Shown here piece after piece: positions 27,955-37,133 of a stretch of DNA of 64,000 bases (within the stretch, counting starts at the first letter, position 1; each line of letters starts with the position of its first letter). Source of the stretch: Tyzzerella sp. An114. Its GTDB lineage: Bacteria; Bacillota; Clostridia; Lachnospirales; Anaerotignaceae. Where the stretch lies: positions 62,001-126,000 of the forward strand of contig NZ_NFLT01000001.1 in assembly GCF_002161055.1 (NCBI RefSeq). Reading direction: 5' to 3'. The position numbers were made by a program, and so were the translations under genes. The notes below the pieces were generated by a model, which was not told the DNA's origin, searched no databases, and saw only the letters and a program-made list of their open reading frames with translations.

Positions 27955-28329
27955 TCAAAGACCTCCCTCCGCAACAGCGAAACTTTGAGCATAATCTTTA
28001 CAATGGGTTATTGACACATGAATAGCATCAATACCCTTTTTGTCACATATTTCTTTAGCATTATTAAAAACATTAACAAAAGGCTTACCCTTTTCGTCTT
28101 TTAATATTTCTATATCAGAGGAACTAAATCCTGAAAAACCTGTACCCATAGCCTTGACAACAGACTCTTTTGCAGAAAACACTCCAGCTATTGTTTCAGC
28201 CCTATTTTTTTTATCTAAAAACTGCCGTCTCTCATTTTCTGTAAAATATTTAATTAAAAAACTTTCTCTCTCAATAGCTTTTTTAATTCTATTAATCTCT
28301 ATAATGTCAGTACCTATTCCCTTTATCAC
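27955..28329 (-). CDS. acpS: Holo-[acyl-carrier-protein] synthase
   Basis: A 124-aa phosphopantetheinyl transferase that activates the acyl carrier protein of fatty-acid synthesis. The signature motifs are IGTDIIEINRI at the N-terminus, with the metal-binding aspartate, and FSAKESVVKAMG near residues 51-62. The gene ends right at the start of nnr, so translation is coupled. First gene of the acpS-nnr-ydcC-alr-mazF run. Confidence 0.96.
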   Translation of the reverse strand: MIKGIGTDIIEINRIKKAIERESFLIKYFTENERRQFLDKKNRAETIAGVFSAKESVVKAMGTGFSGFSSSDIEILKDEKGKPFVNVFNNAKEICDKKGIDAIHVSITHCKDYAQSFAVAEGGL

Positions 28330-28394
28330 AAAATATCACCTTTTTTATTATTTATTATACTCCCATAAAATTAATAGAACAATATACATAAAAA

Positions 28395-28424
28395 ACAGGT
28401 ATCTGAAAAAAATCAGATACCTGT
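28395..28424. terminator. Terminator between acpS and ilvC
   Basis: ACAGGTATCTGA and TCAGATACCTGT form a perfect 12-bp stem with a 6-base A loop downstream of the ilvC stop codon. Confidence 0.8.
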
Positions 28425-28461
28425 AATTATTATAAACCAATATTAAACAAACTATTATGAA

Positions 28462-29478
<1,017 letters not shown>

Positions 29479-29504
29479 TTATTATATTTTTTACAATCCA
29501 TTAA

Positions 29505-29798
29505 ACAAAAAAACCTTTGTTCTAAAATATTAGAGACAAAGGCAAAACTCTGCGGTACCACTCTGATTGCTTTTTATACCAAAAATATAAAAAGCCACTC
29601 ACTGCCAAATAATTGGCTAACACTTTAACGGGTGTTATGCGTTCAGAGCTTACACAGCAATCATATTGCCTTCAGCCGAATACTCAAAGGTGATTTTTCA
29701 TATACATATTGTACTATCTCTCACTAACCGATAGCTCTCTGAAACAAAAATATATACTACTTTTCCTTGTCAATGTATTTTGTATTTATTACTTTGTG
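29505..29798 (-). ncRNA. T-box leader of ilvC
   Basis: On the minus strand the leader shows T-box parts in order: AGGAAAAGTAG at the base of stem I, AGAGAGC then GGTTAGTGAGA, CACCTTTGAGTAT, and the T-box GTGGTACCGCAG with TGGTACCGC at 29552-29560. A terminator hairpin (CCTTTGT/ACAAAGG then seven T, 29507-29542) follows. The best specifier candidate is ATC (isoleucine) at 29692-29694, placed just before CACCTTTGAG and followed by A. Uncharged cognate tRNA would bind and favour the antiterminator, switching ilvC on during starvation. Confidence 0.9.
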
Positions 29799-29804
29799 AC
29801 ACCA

Positions 29805-29833
29805 ATTATGCACCCATTCACAAAAAAAGGCAA
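29805..29833 (-). promoter_or_regulatory. Candidate promoter of the ilvC T-box transcript
   Basis: TTGCCT and CATAAT are 17 bp apart on the minus strand and lie just upstream of the T-box leader. Proposed by spacing only. Confidence 0.4.
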
Positions 29834-30033
29834 TAGTCAAAGATATACAAAATAATATAAAATTCTTTATGTTTTTTGTATACATACATACCCTTTATAT
29901 AAAACTTTACCAAAGTTTATAGGTTTTTGACCCAAAGACAATGTAAGCCTTTTACATACATATGTCCTTGTCACATTGTACAAAATCAAATACAATTTTA
30001 TACTGTATTCAAAACACAGAATATATTTAAAAT

Positions 30034-30074
30034 AAAAAAACAGAGTGTATGAAAAAAAATACAACTCTGTTTTT
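30034..30074 (-). terminator. Terminator after the threonine aldolase gene
   Basis: AAAACAGAGT and ACTCTGTTTT form a stem with an extra GTAT/ATAC pairing and T-rich tail, immediately after the stop codon at 30087. The 230 bp between it and the T-box promoter hold no gene I can support. Confidence 0.75.
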
Positions 30075-30086
30075 AAAAAAATACAA

Positions 30087-31124
30087 TTATTCAGCTAATT
30101 TCATAAGTTCAATAACTGTATCAATCTCCTCTTTTGAAACATAATAGTTTGTTACAAAACGCATTATACCATTATCTTCACCATTAATTGAAACACCATT
30201 ATCATCAAGGTATCTTACAAGACTATCTGCTGAAAGTCTGTAATCTTTAAGTTTAAAGAATACCATATTAATTTCAACTCTATCTTTAAACACTTCAATT
30301 CCTTTTATCTCTGAAAGTCTTTCTGCAAAATATTTTGCATTTTCATGGTCTTCTTTAAGTCTGTCTGTCATTTCTTCAAGGGCAACAATTCCAGCAGCAG
30401 CAAGTATTCCAGCTTGACGCATTCCACCGCCCAATATTTTTCTTTTTCTTCTTGCTTTTTCAATAAACTCTTTACTTCCTATAAGTACAGAGCCAACAGG
30501 TGCACAAAGTCCCTTTGAGAGACATACAGATATAGTATCAAAATATTTTGAAAGTTCTTTTACATCTGTACCAAGAACACAAGCGGCATTGAAAATTCTT
30601 GCACCGTCCACATGGACAGGTATTCTATAACTATCAGCAAGCTCTTTTATATTTTTCATATACTCAACACTTCTAACACGTCCGTCAGAGTCTGCATTTT
30701 CATATGTAATAAGAGAAGTTCTTGGCTGATGAATATCATCAGGGTCTTTTCTTATAGCATCTTCAACGGCATCAAGAGGCATTTCACCGCCCTTTATAGT
30801 CTGTATACATCTAAGCTGTGCTCCTGCTATTATTGAGGCAGCAGCAGCCTCATGCTGTACAATATGACATCTATCTGGAAGTATAACTTCTGTTCCTCTA
30901 TCAGCATGAACAAATAAAGCTAACTGGTTACTCATTGTACCAGAAGGAACAAATATAGCAGCCTCTTTTCCAAACTTTTCAGCGGCAAGTTTTTCAAGTT
31001 TATTTATTGTAGGGTCTTCACCGTAAACATCATCACCCACAGGTGCTTCAAACATAGCTTTACGCATTTTTTCAGTAGGTATTGTTACAGTGTCACTTCT
31101 AAGATTGATTTTTCCGTTTATCAT
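30087..31124 (-). CDS. Low-specificity L-threonine aldolase
   Basis: A 345-aa PLP enzyme of the beta-eliminating lyase family that splits L-threonine or L-allo-threonine to glycine and acetaldehyde. The N-terminal LRSDTVTIPTEKM, VGDDVYGEDPT and FVPSGTMSNQLA blocks are family-typical. The PLP-binding lysine is Lys204 in SVCLSKGLCAPVG, and HVDGARIFNA carries the aspartate that contacts the cofactor ring. The length is normal. It stands alone on the minus strand. Confidence 0.94.
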   Translation of the reverse strand: MINGKINLRSDTVTIPTEKMRKAMFEAPVGDDVYGEDPTINKLEKLAAEKFGKEAAIFVPSGTMSNQLALFVHADRGTEVILPDRCHIVQHEAAAASIIAGAQLRCIQTIKGGEMPLDAVEDAIRKDPDDIHQPRTSLITYENADSDGRVRSVEYMKNIKELADSYRIPVHVDGARIFNAACVLGTDVKELSKYFDTISVCLSKGLCAPVGSVLIGSKEFIEKARRKRKILGGGMRQAGILAAAGIVALEEMTDRLKEDHENAKYFAERLSEIKGIEVFKDRVEINMVFFKLKDYRLSADSLVRYLDDNGVSINGEDNGIMRFVTNYYVSKEEIDTVIELMKLAE

Positions 31125-31163
31125 AATAATTACACCTCTTAATATAAATTAAATATAAAAAAT

Positions 31164-31219
31164 AAGGCTGTCCCTTTTTCTCTGATAAATATATCATAAC
31201 TATAAAAAAGGAACAACCT
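31164..31219 (-). terminator. Terminator after the ABC-F gene
   Basis: AAGGCTGTCCCTTTTT and AAAAAGGAACAACCT pair with two mismatches over a roughly 25-base loop, downstream of the stop codon at 31240. Confidence 0.55.
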
Positions 31220-31239
31220 ATTTTAATTATTTATATAAA

Positions 31240-32859
31240 TTAGCTGAGTTTAGCTCTCATAGCGTCAACGTCCTCATTGTCGATATACTCGTCAAATGTT
31301 TCACGTCTGTCAATAATTCCATTAGGAAGTATTTCGATAATTCTGTTTGCTATTGTTTGAACAAACTGGTGGTCATGGGAGTCAAAGAGAAGTGTTCCCT
31401 TATAATCACAAAGACCTTCATTTAATGCTGTAATTGACTCAAGGTCAAGGTGGTTAGTTGGCTCATCAAGTATAAGTACATTAGCTCCTGACATCATCAT
31501 TTTACAGAGCATACAACGAACTTTTTCTCCTCCTGAAAGTACATTAGCAGCTTTTAAAGCCTCCTCACCAGAGAAAAGCATTCTACCAAGCCAGCCTCTT
31601 ATGTCTGAGTCGTACTGTTCGCCTGGTTTAGCGTATGGTCTAAGCCATTCTATAAGAGACTCTGTAAAGTTGTCGAAATATTCGCTGTTATCTTTAGGGA
31701 AATAAGCTGTTGATGTTGTTATACCCCACTTAAATGTTCCTTCGTCTGGCTCCATTTCACCCATAAGTATTTTAAAGAGTGTTGTTCTTGCAATTTCATC
31801 ATCACCAACAAAAGCGATTTTATCGTTAGGTGAAACAATAAAGCTTACATCATTTAAAACTTTTCTGTCACCTATTGTTTTTGAAATTCCACTAACTTCA
31901 AGAACGTCATTTCCAACTTCTCTATCCTGTTTAAAGTTTACAAAAGGATATTTTCTTGAAGAAGGTTTAATATTATTCATCTGAAGGTTATCAAGAAGTT
32001 TCTTTCTTGATGTAGCCTGTTTTGATTTTGACGCATTAGCACTGAAACGCTGAATGAACTCTTGAAGTTCTTTCATTTTCTGTTCAATTCTCTTATTCTC
32101 GTCTCTAAGCTGTCTCTGTGTCATCTGTGTATACTGATACCAGAAATCATAGTTACCTACATACATAGTAATTGCACCGTAGTCAATATCCGCAATATGA
32201 GTACATACTTTATTGAGGAAATGACGGTCATGAGAAACTACTATAACAGTGTTTTCAAAGTCCATAAGGAAGTTTTCAAGCCATTTTATAGATGCAAGGT
32301 CAAGGTGGTTAGTAGGCTCGTCAAGAAGAAGTATATCAGGGTTTCCAAAAAGAGCCTGTGCAAGAAGAACTTTAACCTTCTGATTACCTGTAAGTTCACT
32401 CATTGGAACATAATGAAATTCATTTGTAATTCCAAGACCATTTAAGAGTATTTCAGCATTAGACTCAGCAGTCCAACCGTCAAGCTCTGCAAATTCAGCT
32501 TCAAGCTCAGAAACTTTTATACCGTCCTCATCATTGAAATCAGGTTTTGCATAGAGAGCTTCTTTTTCTTTCATAATATCAAAAAGTCTCTTATGTCCAT
32601 AAAGAACCGCATCAACAACTATAAAATCATCAAACATGAAGTGGTCCTGTTTTAAAACTGCAAGTCTCTCACCTGGTGTAATTGAAACTTCACCTTTGTT
32701 AGGCTCAATATCTCCTGCAAGTATTTTTAAGAAAGTTGATTTTCCTGTGCCATTTGCACCTATAAGACCGTAACAGTTACCCTTTGTAAAAGTAACATTA
32801 ACATCTTTAAAAAGTGTTCTACCTCCATACTGGAGTGAAACGCCATGTGCTCCTATCAT
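31240..32859 (-). CDS. ABC-F family ATPase (YbiT/YkpA-like)
   Basis: A 539-aa soluble protein with two ABC ATPase domains joined by a charged linker (QRQLRDENKRIEQKMKELQE) and no membrane segments. ABC-F proteins bind the ribosomal E site and act as translation factors or, in some branches, in antibiotic protection. The first domain has a normal P-loop, GANGTGKST near residue 36, and signature plus Walker B (ILLLDEPTNHLDL). The second has an intact LSGGEKVRC and LILDEPTNHLDL but a degenerate P-loop, GDDEIARTT, lacking the lysine. The pattern fits a housekeeping translation factor more than a resistance gene. Confidence 0.92.
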   Translation of the reverse strand: MIGAHGVSLQYGGRTLFKDVNVTFTKGNCYGLIGANGTGKSTFLKILAGDIEPNKGEVSITPGERLAVLKQDHFMFDDFIVVDAVLYGHKRLFDIMKEKEALYAKPDFNDEDGIKVSELEAEFAELDGWTAESNAEILLNGLGITNEFHYVPMSELTGNQKVKVLLAQALFGNPDILLLDEPTNHLDLASIKWLENFLMDFENTVIVVSHDRHFLNKVCTHIADIDYGAITMYVGNYDFWYQYTQMTQRQLRDENKRIEQKMKELQEFIQRFSANASKSKQATSRKKLLDNLQMNNIKPSSRKYPFVNFKQDREVGNDVLEVSGISKTIGDRKVLNDVSFIVSPNDKIAFVGDDEIARTTLFKILMGEMEPDEGTFKWGITTSTAYFPKDNSEYFDNFTESLIEWLRPYAKPGEQYDSDIRGWLGRMLFSGEEALKAANVLSGGEKVRCMLCKMMMSGANVLILDEPTNHLDLESITALNEGLCDYKGTLLFDSHDHQFVQTIANRIIEILPNGIIDRRETFDEYIDNEDVDAMRAKLS

Positions 32860-32901
32860 TTATAAATTCTCCTTTTTAAAATATATATTTATTTTTCCAA
32901 T

Positions 32902-32931
32902 AAAAAACCGCTGCAAAGGCAGTGGTTTTTT
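32902..32931 (-). terminator. Terminator after the DUF6612-type lipoprotein gene
   Basis: AAAAAACCGCTGC and GCAGTGGTTTTTT form a stem with a short AAAG loop, followed by T on the minus strand. Confidence 0.8.
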
Positions 32932-32947
32932 AATTATTAATTATTGA

Positions 32948-33826
32948 TTATGAACCGAAAACAGCTGTTGAAAGAGCTGCCTCTGGTATTTCTGTCATTT
33001 CCACAGAGTTATAGTTTGACATAACAATGTCTATTGTATATTTCTCTGCTGTAAGCTTTGTAACTCCTGAACCTTCAGGGAAACTTGCTATTATATTATC
33101 TATAAGAGTTTGAAGTGTTTTTTCAAGATTGCAATTTATTTCAGCAATATTTCCTGTCTCAGAGTCAACATACATTGTGAATTCAATAGGCTCAACACCT
33201 TCATAGGACTCCTCTGAATAACCTGAAAAACCTACATATGAAAATGCATTAAGCTCATTTATAAGCTCTGAAATTTTTTCTGCTGGTATTGTAGCAGTAA
33301 GTTTTATTCTATCATCATTTTTTGTATTCTCGTCCATTGTAATATTATCAGCAAGTGTGAGAATTGTCTCTATATCTTTTCTAATGTCTTCATTGTCATA
33401 AGACTCTGCATACTGTTCAATAGTTTTTTTCTGGTGTGTCCACTGTCCACCATTAGTATTATAAGTATGAACATCATCACCTTCAACAGTTACATAAGTC
33501 TCTGAAGTTGTAGCCTGTCCTGTTCCCTCATCAGCTGATACAGTCTTTTTAATATAAAGAGGGTCTGCAATAAAATCTATATTTGACTCAACTAAAACAT
33601 TTGAATCAACTCCGCCTCCTGTAAGAGTACCGTCAACTTTTGTTGTAGCTGTATAGCTTGATGTATTTTTAATATTTTCCAAAGCCTTGTCAAATACACT
33701 TTCTGCTGTTACAGTTTCTGTTGTCATAGTGCTTTTGCTATCATTTTTATCATTATTACAAGCAGTGAAAGAAACTGCCATAATACCTATCATAATAGCT
33801 GCTGCAAATCTCTTAAAAGTCTTCAT
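32948..33826 (-). CDS. DUF6612-like lipoprotein
   Basis: A 292-aa lipoprotein: signal peptide with lipobox FTAC (cysteine at residue 23), a short polar linker, then a soluble domain with repeated beta strands (YTATTKVDGTLTGGG; YTIDIVMSNYNSVEM). The pattern resembles the LolA/LppX-like lipoproteins common in Clostridia, often labelled DUF6612. Substrate and role are unknown. It is a single-gene unit with its own terminator. Confidence 0.7.
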   Translation of the reverse strand: MKTFKRFAAAIMIGIMAVSFTACNNDKNDSKSTMTTETVTAESVFDKALENIKNTSSYTATTKVDGTLTGGGVDSNVLVESNIDFIADPLYIKKTVSADEGTGQATTSETYVTVEGDDVHTYNTNGGQWTHQKKTIEQYAESYDNEDIRKDIETILTLADNITMDENTKNDDRIKLTATIPAEKISELINELNAFSYVGFSGYSEESYEGVEPIEFTMYVDSETGNIAEINCNLEKTLQTLIDNIIASFPEGSGVTKLTAEKYTIDIVMSNYNSVEMTEIPEAALSTAVFGS

Positions 33827-34012
33827 ATTTCATTCCTCCTTGTATTTCTCTCAAACATATAATTAATGCTGAAATAATACTTTAAATATTCTATATTATA
33901 AATTAATATATTTCAAGAAAATTTTAACTTAAATACAGTTAATTTATATATATATTATAACACAGGAAATATAAAAATAAAATTTTATAAATTCTTACAA
34001 TTTACCTACTTT

Positions 34013-34567
34013 TTAATAAAGTTTTTTACCTTTATTAATTTGCTTTACAAGTTTTCTTGCATAATCAAGAGTGTATTTTTCGCCTTTTTTAGAAAGCATA
34101 CAGAGAAGCTTTTCCAAAAGTTTTTGAGCCTTAGGGTGCATTATCACAAAATCCCTTCCCTGCATATAGTATTCCAAAGGGCTACTATCTGTATACATTT
34201 CTTTTTGGTAAACTTTACAAGCTGCAATTCTATCTGCAAGCATTTCTATGACATACTTTTCAGGTATTTTCATACCTGTTAAAGGTGCGTCTTTTCTTCC
34301 GCTGTAATCTATCCAATACTCATAATGATGTTTGTTTCTGCCTTTGTGATGTAACCATGAAGAAGAATATCCTATATCCTCCCTCTCTGCATTATTAGGG
34401 CTTCTATTCCCTTGAAAATATTTAGCTCCCACAATAAACTCTGTATAAGAATACTTTGACATATCATGTAAAATTCCTTGTTTAAAAAGTCCCATTTTAA
34501 AGCAGTATTGCATTACAAGCCATTTATGGTATGTTATTGTCTTAAAATGTCCTATAAATTTATTCAT
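34013..34567 (-). CDS. DUF5662 family protein
   Basis: A 184-aa soluble protein with many His, Tyr and Trp residues (LHDMSKYSYTEFIVGAKYF; SSSWLHHKGRNKHHYEYWID). This pattern resembles the DUF5662 family found in Firmicutes, where His and Asp clusters hint at an HD-like metal site; no activity is established as far as I know. I prefer ATG 34567, preceded by AGAGGG, over the ATG at 34594. It lies just upstream of, and divergent from, the split tRNA gene. Confidence 0.7.
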   Translation of the reverse strand: MNKFIGHFKTITYHKWLVMQYCFKMGLFKQGILHDMSKYSYTEFIVGAKYFQGNRSPNNAEREDIGYSSSWLHHKGRNKHHYEYWIDYSGRKDAPLTGMKIPEKYVIEMLADRIAACKVYQKEMYTDSSPLEYYMQGRDFVIMHPKAQKLLEKLLCMLSKKGEKYTLDYARKLVKQINKGKKLY

Positions 34568-34649
34568 AAAAATTCCCTCTATTCCTATAATCAATCCTAA
34601 CTATATTATCACAAAAAACTCTATAAATACAGGGTAAATTGCATTTTTC

Positions 34650-34678
34650 TTGACAATGTATTAATATACATTTATTAT
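34650..34678 (+). promoter_or_regulatory. Promoter of the host tRNA-Ser(CGA) gene
   Basis: A consensus TTGACA is followed after 17 bp by TATTAT, 19 bp upstream of the first tRNA base. This is the strongest promoter-like pair near either tRNA copy. Confidence 0.75.
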
Positions 34679-34697
34679 ATAATGTAGTCTAATTAAT

Positions 34698-34739
34698 GGA
34701 GACGTATCGAAGTGGTCATAACGAGGCTGACTCGAAATC
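34698..34739 (+). pseudogene. 5' half of the host tRNA-Ser(CGA), split by the element
   Basis: The sequence begins GGAGACG (acceptor stem), continues through a D-arm (GAAGTGGTCATAACGA) and stops after the anticodon loop CTCGAAA. Its missing half is at 48260-48314, where CGTCTCC closes the acceptor stem perfectly. Joined at the shared core, the two give an 86-nt class II serine tRNA with anticodon CGA. The split is the left junction of an integrated element. Confidence 0.93.
34729..34739 (+). repeat. attL core of the integrated element
   Basis: GACTCGAAATC occurs here and at 48260-48270 as a direct repeat. It covers the anticodon loop of the host tRNA-Ser gene. The element between the copies is 13,531 bp including one core. 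Confidence 0.88.
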
Positions 34740-34823
34740 CAATAGGTATATTTAATAACAGATGCCTGAAAATAGCTAAATATAAGGCTTTCAGCAAATA
34801 TATTAAATAGAAAAAAGCTAAAA

Positions 34824-34842
34824 TGCTAACAAATTGCTAACA
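34824..34842 (+). repeat. Candidate left arm sites for the integrase
   Basis: Two GCTAACA words 11 bp apart (TGCTAACAAATTGCTAACA) lie about 85 bp inside attL. The same spaced pair occurs near attR. This matches the direct-repeat arm sites of tyrosine integrases in layout. Confidence 0.6.
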
Positions 34843-34885
34843 GAATAATTTTTCTGATTTTTTAAAAATAATTTAATATTAATAT

Positions 34886-34974
34886 GGAGATGTACCGAAG
34901 TGGTTGTAACGGGTCTGATTCGAAATCAGTTTGTCGTTAATAGCGGCACGTGGGTTCGAATCCCACCATCTCCG
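34886..34974 (+). tRNA. tRNA-Ser(CGA), intact, carried by the element
   Basis: An 89-nt class II tRNA: acceptor stem GGAGATG/CATCTCC, D-arm, anticodon loop TTCGAAA with anticodon CGA, long variable arm, and T-arm GTGGGTTCGAATCCCAC. No CCA is encoded. Its 5' half differs from the split host gene at 7 of 42 positions and its variable arm is different, while the T-arm is identical. The first anticodon-stem pair (position 27-43) is T-T, a small flaw. I see no good promoter of its own in the 146 bp after attL; it lies on the same strand as the host tRNA promoter. Confidence 0.93.
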
Positions 34975-34980
34975 CTTATT

Positions 34981-35010
34981 GAAACCTTGATAATTCAAGG
35001 TTTCTTTTTT
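34981..35010. terminator. Terminator after the element-borne tRNA
   Basis: GAAACCTTGA and TCAAGGTTTC form a 10-bp stem with a 4-base loop and six T. It ends the tRNA transcript and, in the other direction, the integrase gene. Confidence 0.85.
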
Positions 35011-35031
35011 ATTTCAATCTATATTAATAAT

Positions 35032-36192
35032 TTATTTACTTTTTAATGCATTACCAATAGCATCAGCAGACAGTTGTTTTGAATGATAATCAATATGAGA
35101 ATATACGTCTGCTGTTGTAGAAAAGTTAGAATGTCCAAGCCATTCTTGAATTGATTTCATAGATATTCCTTCTGATACAAGCATACTGGCACAACTATGT
35201 CTTAATTCTTTAAAGGTTATTTTCTTTAATCCATATTTTTTCAATAATATTCTGAAATGGTCACTTACAAAATTAGGACGAAAAAGTTTTCCCATTTCAT
35301 TTACACAAACATAGTCTAAATATTCTGTACAAAAACTGTTTCCAAATAAGTTCCTGTTACGCTCAAGCTTTGCTTTATGCTTCAAAAGATTTTCTTCAAC
35401 AACTGGAATTAATGGAAGTGTTCGGTAACTAGATTTTGTTTTCAGCTTGTCCTCAGCATAAACAATTGTTTTTCCGTTTTCAGTAAGCTCTATAACTTTA
35501 TGATTTACTGTAATTGTTTTATTTTCAAAGTCAATAGCACTCCAACGCATACCAATAGTTTCACTTCTACGAAATCCATAATATGCACTTAAAATTATTG
35601 GTATGTAAATAGGGTCGTCTTTTGCAACATCTAACAAAGTCAAAATTTCTTCCTTGGTATAAAAACTTGCAATGTGCTTATTTTTCTTAGGACGTTTTAC
35701 ACGTTCAACAGGATTACTTGGTATATAATCATTTTTCACAGCATAGGCAAGTGCCTGATGAAGTACAGCATGATAATGAATTACTGTATTTGTTGTATAT
35801 CCCTGTTCTAAAATTTCATCATAAAGCATTTTTATGTGTTTAGGTTCAACTTCTGTTAAAAGCAAGTTTAATTTCTTAAAATGAGGTTTTATTCGTGCTT
35901 CAATCATATTGCTGTAACTTTTATATGTGGCACGTTCCACTAAAGGCTTTATAATTTTAAGCCACTCATCTAAGTAATCATTTATAAAAATTCTACTGCC
36001 GTCCATATTTTCCATTGACTCTTGTGTTTCGTATGTGCGTTTCATATTCTCCAAAAATTCTAAAGCACGTCTTTTATTTCCCTTTATAGATAAACCTGTA
36101 CTTGCAGATTTTTGTTTTCTTTTGCCATTAACATAATAGCTGACAACAGCATAATAAATTCCGTTTCTTTCATAAATACTTCCTGTTACCAT
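35032..36192 (-). CDS. int: Tyrosine recombinase / integrase
   Basis: A 386-aa phage-type integrase. Residues 1-60 form the arm-binding domain (GSIYERNGIYYAVVSYYVNG), about 70-165 the SAM-like core-binding domain, and about 175-375 the catalytic domain. Catalytic residues: Arg208 (YYGFRRSETIGMRW), Arg331 in FKELRHSCAS, His354 in WLGHSN and Tyr364 in ADVYSHID. The usual first His of HxxR is Lys328 here. The gene lies next to attL, as expected, and probably integrates and excises the element at the tRNA-Ser anticodon loop. Confidence 0.96.
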   Translation of the reverse strand: MVTGSIYERNGIYYAVVSYYVNGKRKQKSASTGLSIKGNKRRALEFLENMKRTYETQESMENMDGSRIFINDYLDEWLKIIKPLVERATYKSYSNMIEARIKPHFKKLNLLLTEVEPKHIKMLYDEILEQGYTTNTVIHYHAVLHQALAYAVKNDYIPSNPVERVKRPKKNKHIASFYTKEEILTLLDVAKDDPIYIPIILSAYYGFRRSETIGMRWSAIDFENKTITVNHKVIELTENGKTIVYAEDKLKTKSSYRTLPLIPVVEENLLKHKAKLERNRNLFGNSFCTEYLDYVCVNEMGKLFRPNFVSDHFRILLKKYGLKKITFKELRHSCASMLVSEGISMKSIQEWLGHSNFSTTADVYSHIDYHSKQLSADAIGNALKSK

Positions 36193-36287
36193 AAAAATTC
36201 TCCTTTCTTTAAAAATCGTCCATCTAAGGTGTTTTGGTATATTACCATAGTCGGATAGTTTTTAACAGTCTTTTTTATTGTTTCTTT

Positions 36288-36506
36288 TTATTTATTGTTT
36301 TCATATAGAAATTTAATGATATTGACTTTTGGAATTAAATACATACGTCCTATTTTCACAGATTGCATTTTTCCACTTTTTAAAAGAGCATAAGCAGTAG
36401 TTCTACCAATCCCCCCAAGCATTTTTCGCATATCTTCTACATGAACTACATCAGGATATGAGCGAAACATTTTAAAATAATCATTTTTTGATGAAATTTG
36501 CGTCAT
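36288..36506 (-). CDS. xis: Excisionase-like HTH protein
   Basis: A 72-aa protein with a MerR-like winged helix of the excisionase type (VVHVEDMRKMLGGIGRTTAYA; GKMQSVKIGRMYLIPKVNII). Such proteins bend the attachment sites and favour excision. It lies 95 bp upstream of the integrase gene on the same strand. The size and HTH_17-like pattern support the call; I use xis only as a role label. Confidence 0.85.
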   Translation of the reverse strand: MTQISSKNDYFKMFRSYPDVVHVEDMRKMLGGIGRTTAYALLKSGKMQSVKIGRMYLIPKVNIIKFLYENNK

Positions 36507-36547
36507 ATTATATCCCCCACTTTACGTTTTGTGTTATAATATTAAAA

Positions 36548-36580
36548 AAGTAATAGTATAACTGCTTAAAACTATTACTT
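36548..36580. repeat. Perfect inverted repeat between xis and the sigma-like gene
   Basis: AAGTAATAGT and ACTATTACTT are separated by 13 bp, between two divergent genes of the element. It could be an operator controlling both directions or a hairpin. No protein is assigned. Confidence 0.55.
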
Positions 36581-36642
36581 ATATAATAAAGACGGTGAAA
36601 ATATAAAAAACGGTATCACGTATCGAAACATTTTAAAAGAAG

Positions 36643-37116
36643 GTGATTATTATTGATACATACAATGATTTAATGAACCAAGAAATACTTACAAATCAAG
36701 ATAAACTGTTGATTGAAAAATGGAAAACTGTATTAGATGAACTTGACAACACTGAAAAATGTAATGAACGCCGACACAAGGAAAAACGTGATATGCTTGA
36801 TATAACTTTGTGTCAATGCCAAAATGATAATGATGACTATATTTCATCAAAAATAAAACTTAAATTGAGCACCACTGATGAAAACTGGATAGATTGGATT
36901 TTTTCAAAAAGCTCTGCTGATTTATATCAGCTGACAGAAAGTAAAGAGCTGTCAAAATCATTGATGACTCTAACAACAATGCAAAGAAAAGTTGTTTTTT
37001 TATTTTATATCCATGGTTTTTCAGTAAGGGATATTGCTAGAATATTTGGTAGCAGTGAAAGAAATATCCGTAAAATACGTGAGAGAGCAAAAAGTCATAT
37101 GAAAATATCAATTTAA
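36643..37116 (+). CDS. Sigma-70 region 4-like regulator of the element
   Basis: A protein of up to 157 aa. The C-terminal 60 residues form a sigma region 4 helix-turn-helix (MTLTTMQRKVVFLFYIHGFS, DIARIFGSSERNIRKIRE). The N-terminal part is charged and helical. Related small proteins regulate transfer or excision in Tn916-like elements and other IMEs. The start is uncertain: GTG 36643 overlaps the AGAAGG ribosome site, and ATG 36673 is an alternative. It is divergent from xis. Confidence 0.75.
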   Translation: MIIIDTYNDLMNQEILTNQDKLLIEKWKTVLDELDNTEKCNERRHKEKRDMLDITLCQCQNDNDDYISSKIKLKLSTTDENWIDWIFSKSSADLYQLTESKELSKSLMTLTTMQRKVVFLFYIHGFSVRDIARIFGSSERNIRKIRERAKSHMKISI

Positions 37117-37133
37117 GAAAGGACATAGCAATA

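Noticed and set aside
29867-30064. 65-aa open frame upstream of the ilvC leader
   Set aside because: Composition is random-like, it overlaps the terminator of the threonine aldolase gene and has no ribosome site or recognisable motif.
31240-32859. Antibiotic-resistance ABC-F protein
   Set aside because: Linker and second P-loop resemble the YbiT/YkpA housekeeping group; no resistance context nearby.
34698-34974. Two tandem host tRNA-Ser genes, the first one simply degenerate
   Set aside because: The first copy stops cleanly after the anticodon loop, its acceptor stem is completed exactly by the fragment at 48260-48314, and an integrase lies between. A split by integration explains all of this.
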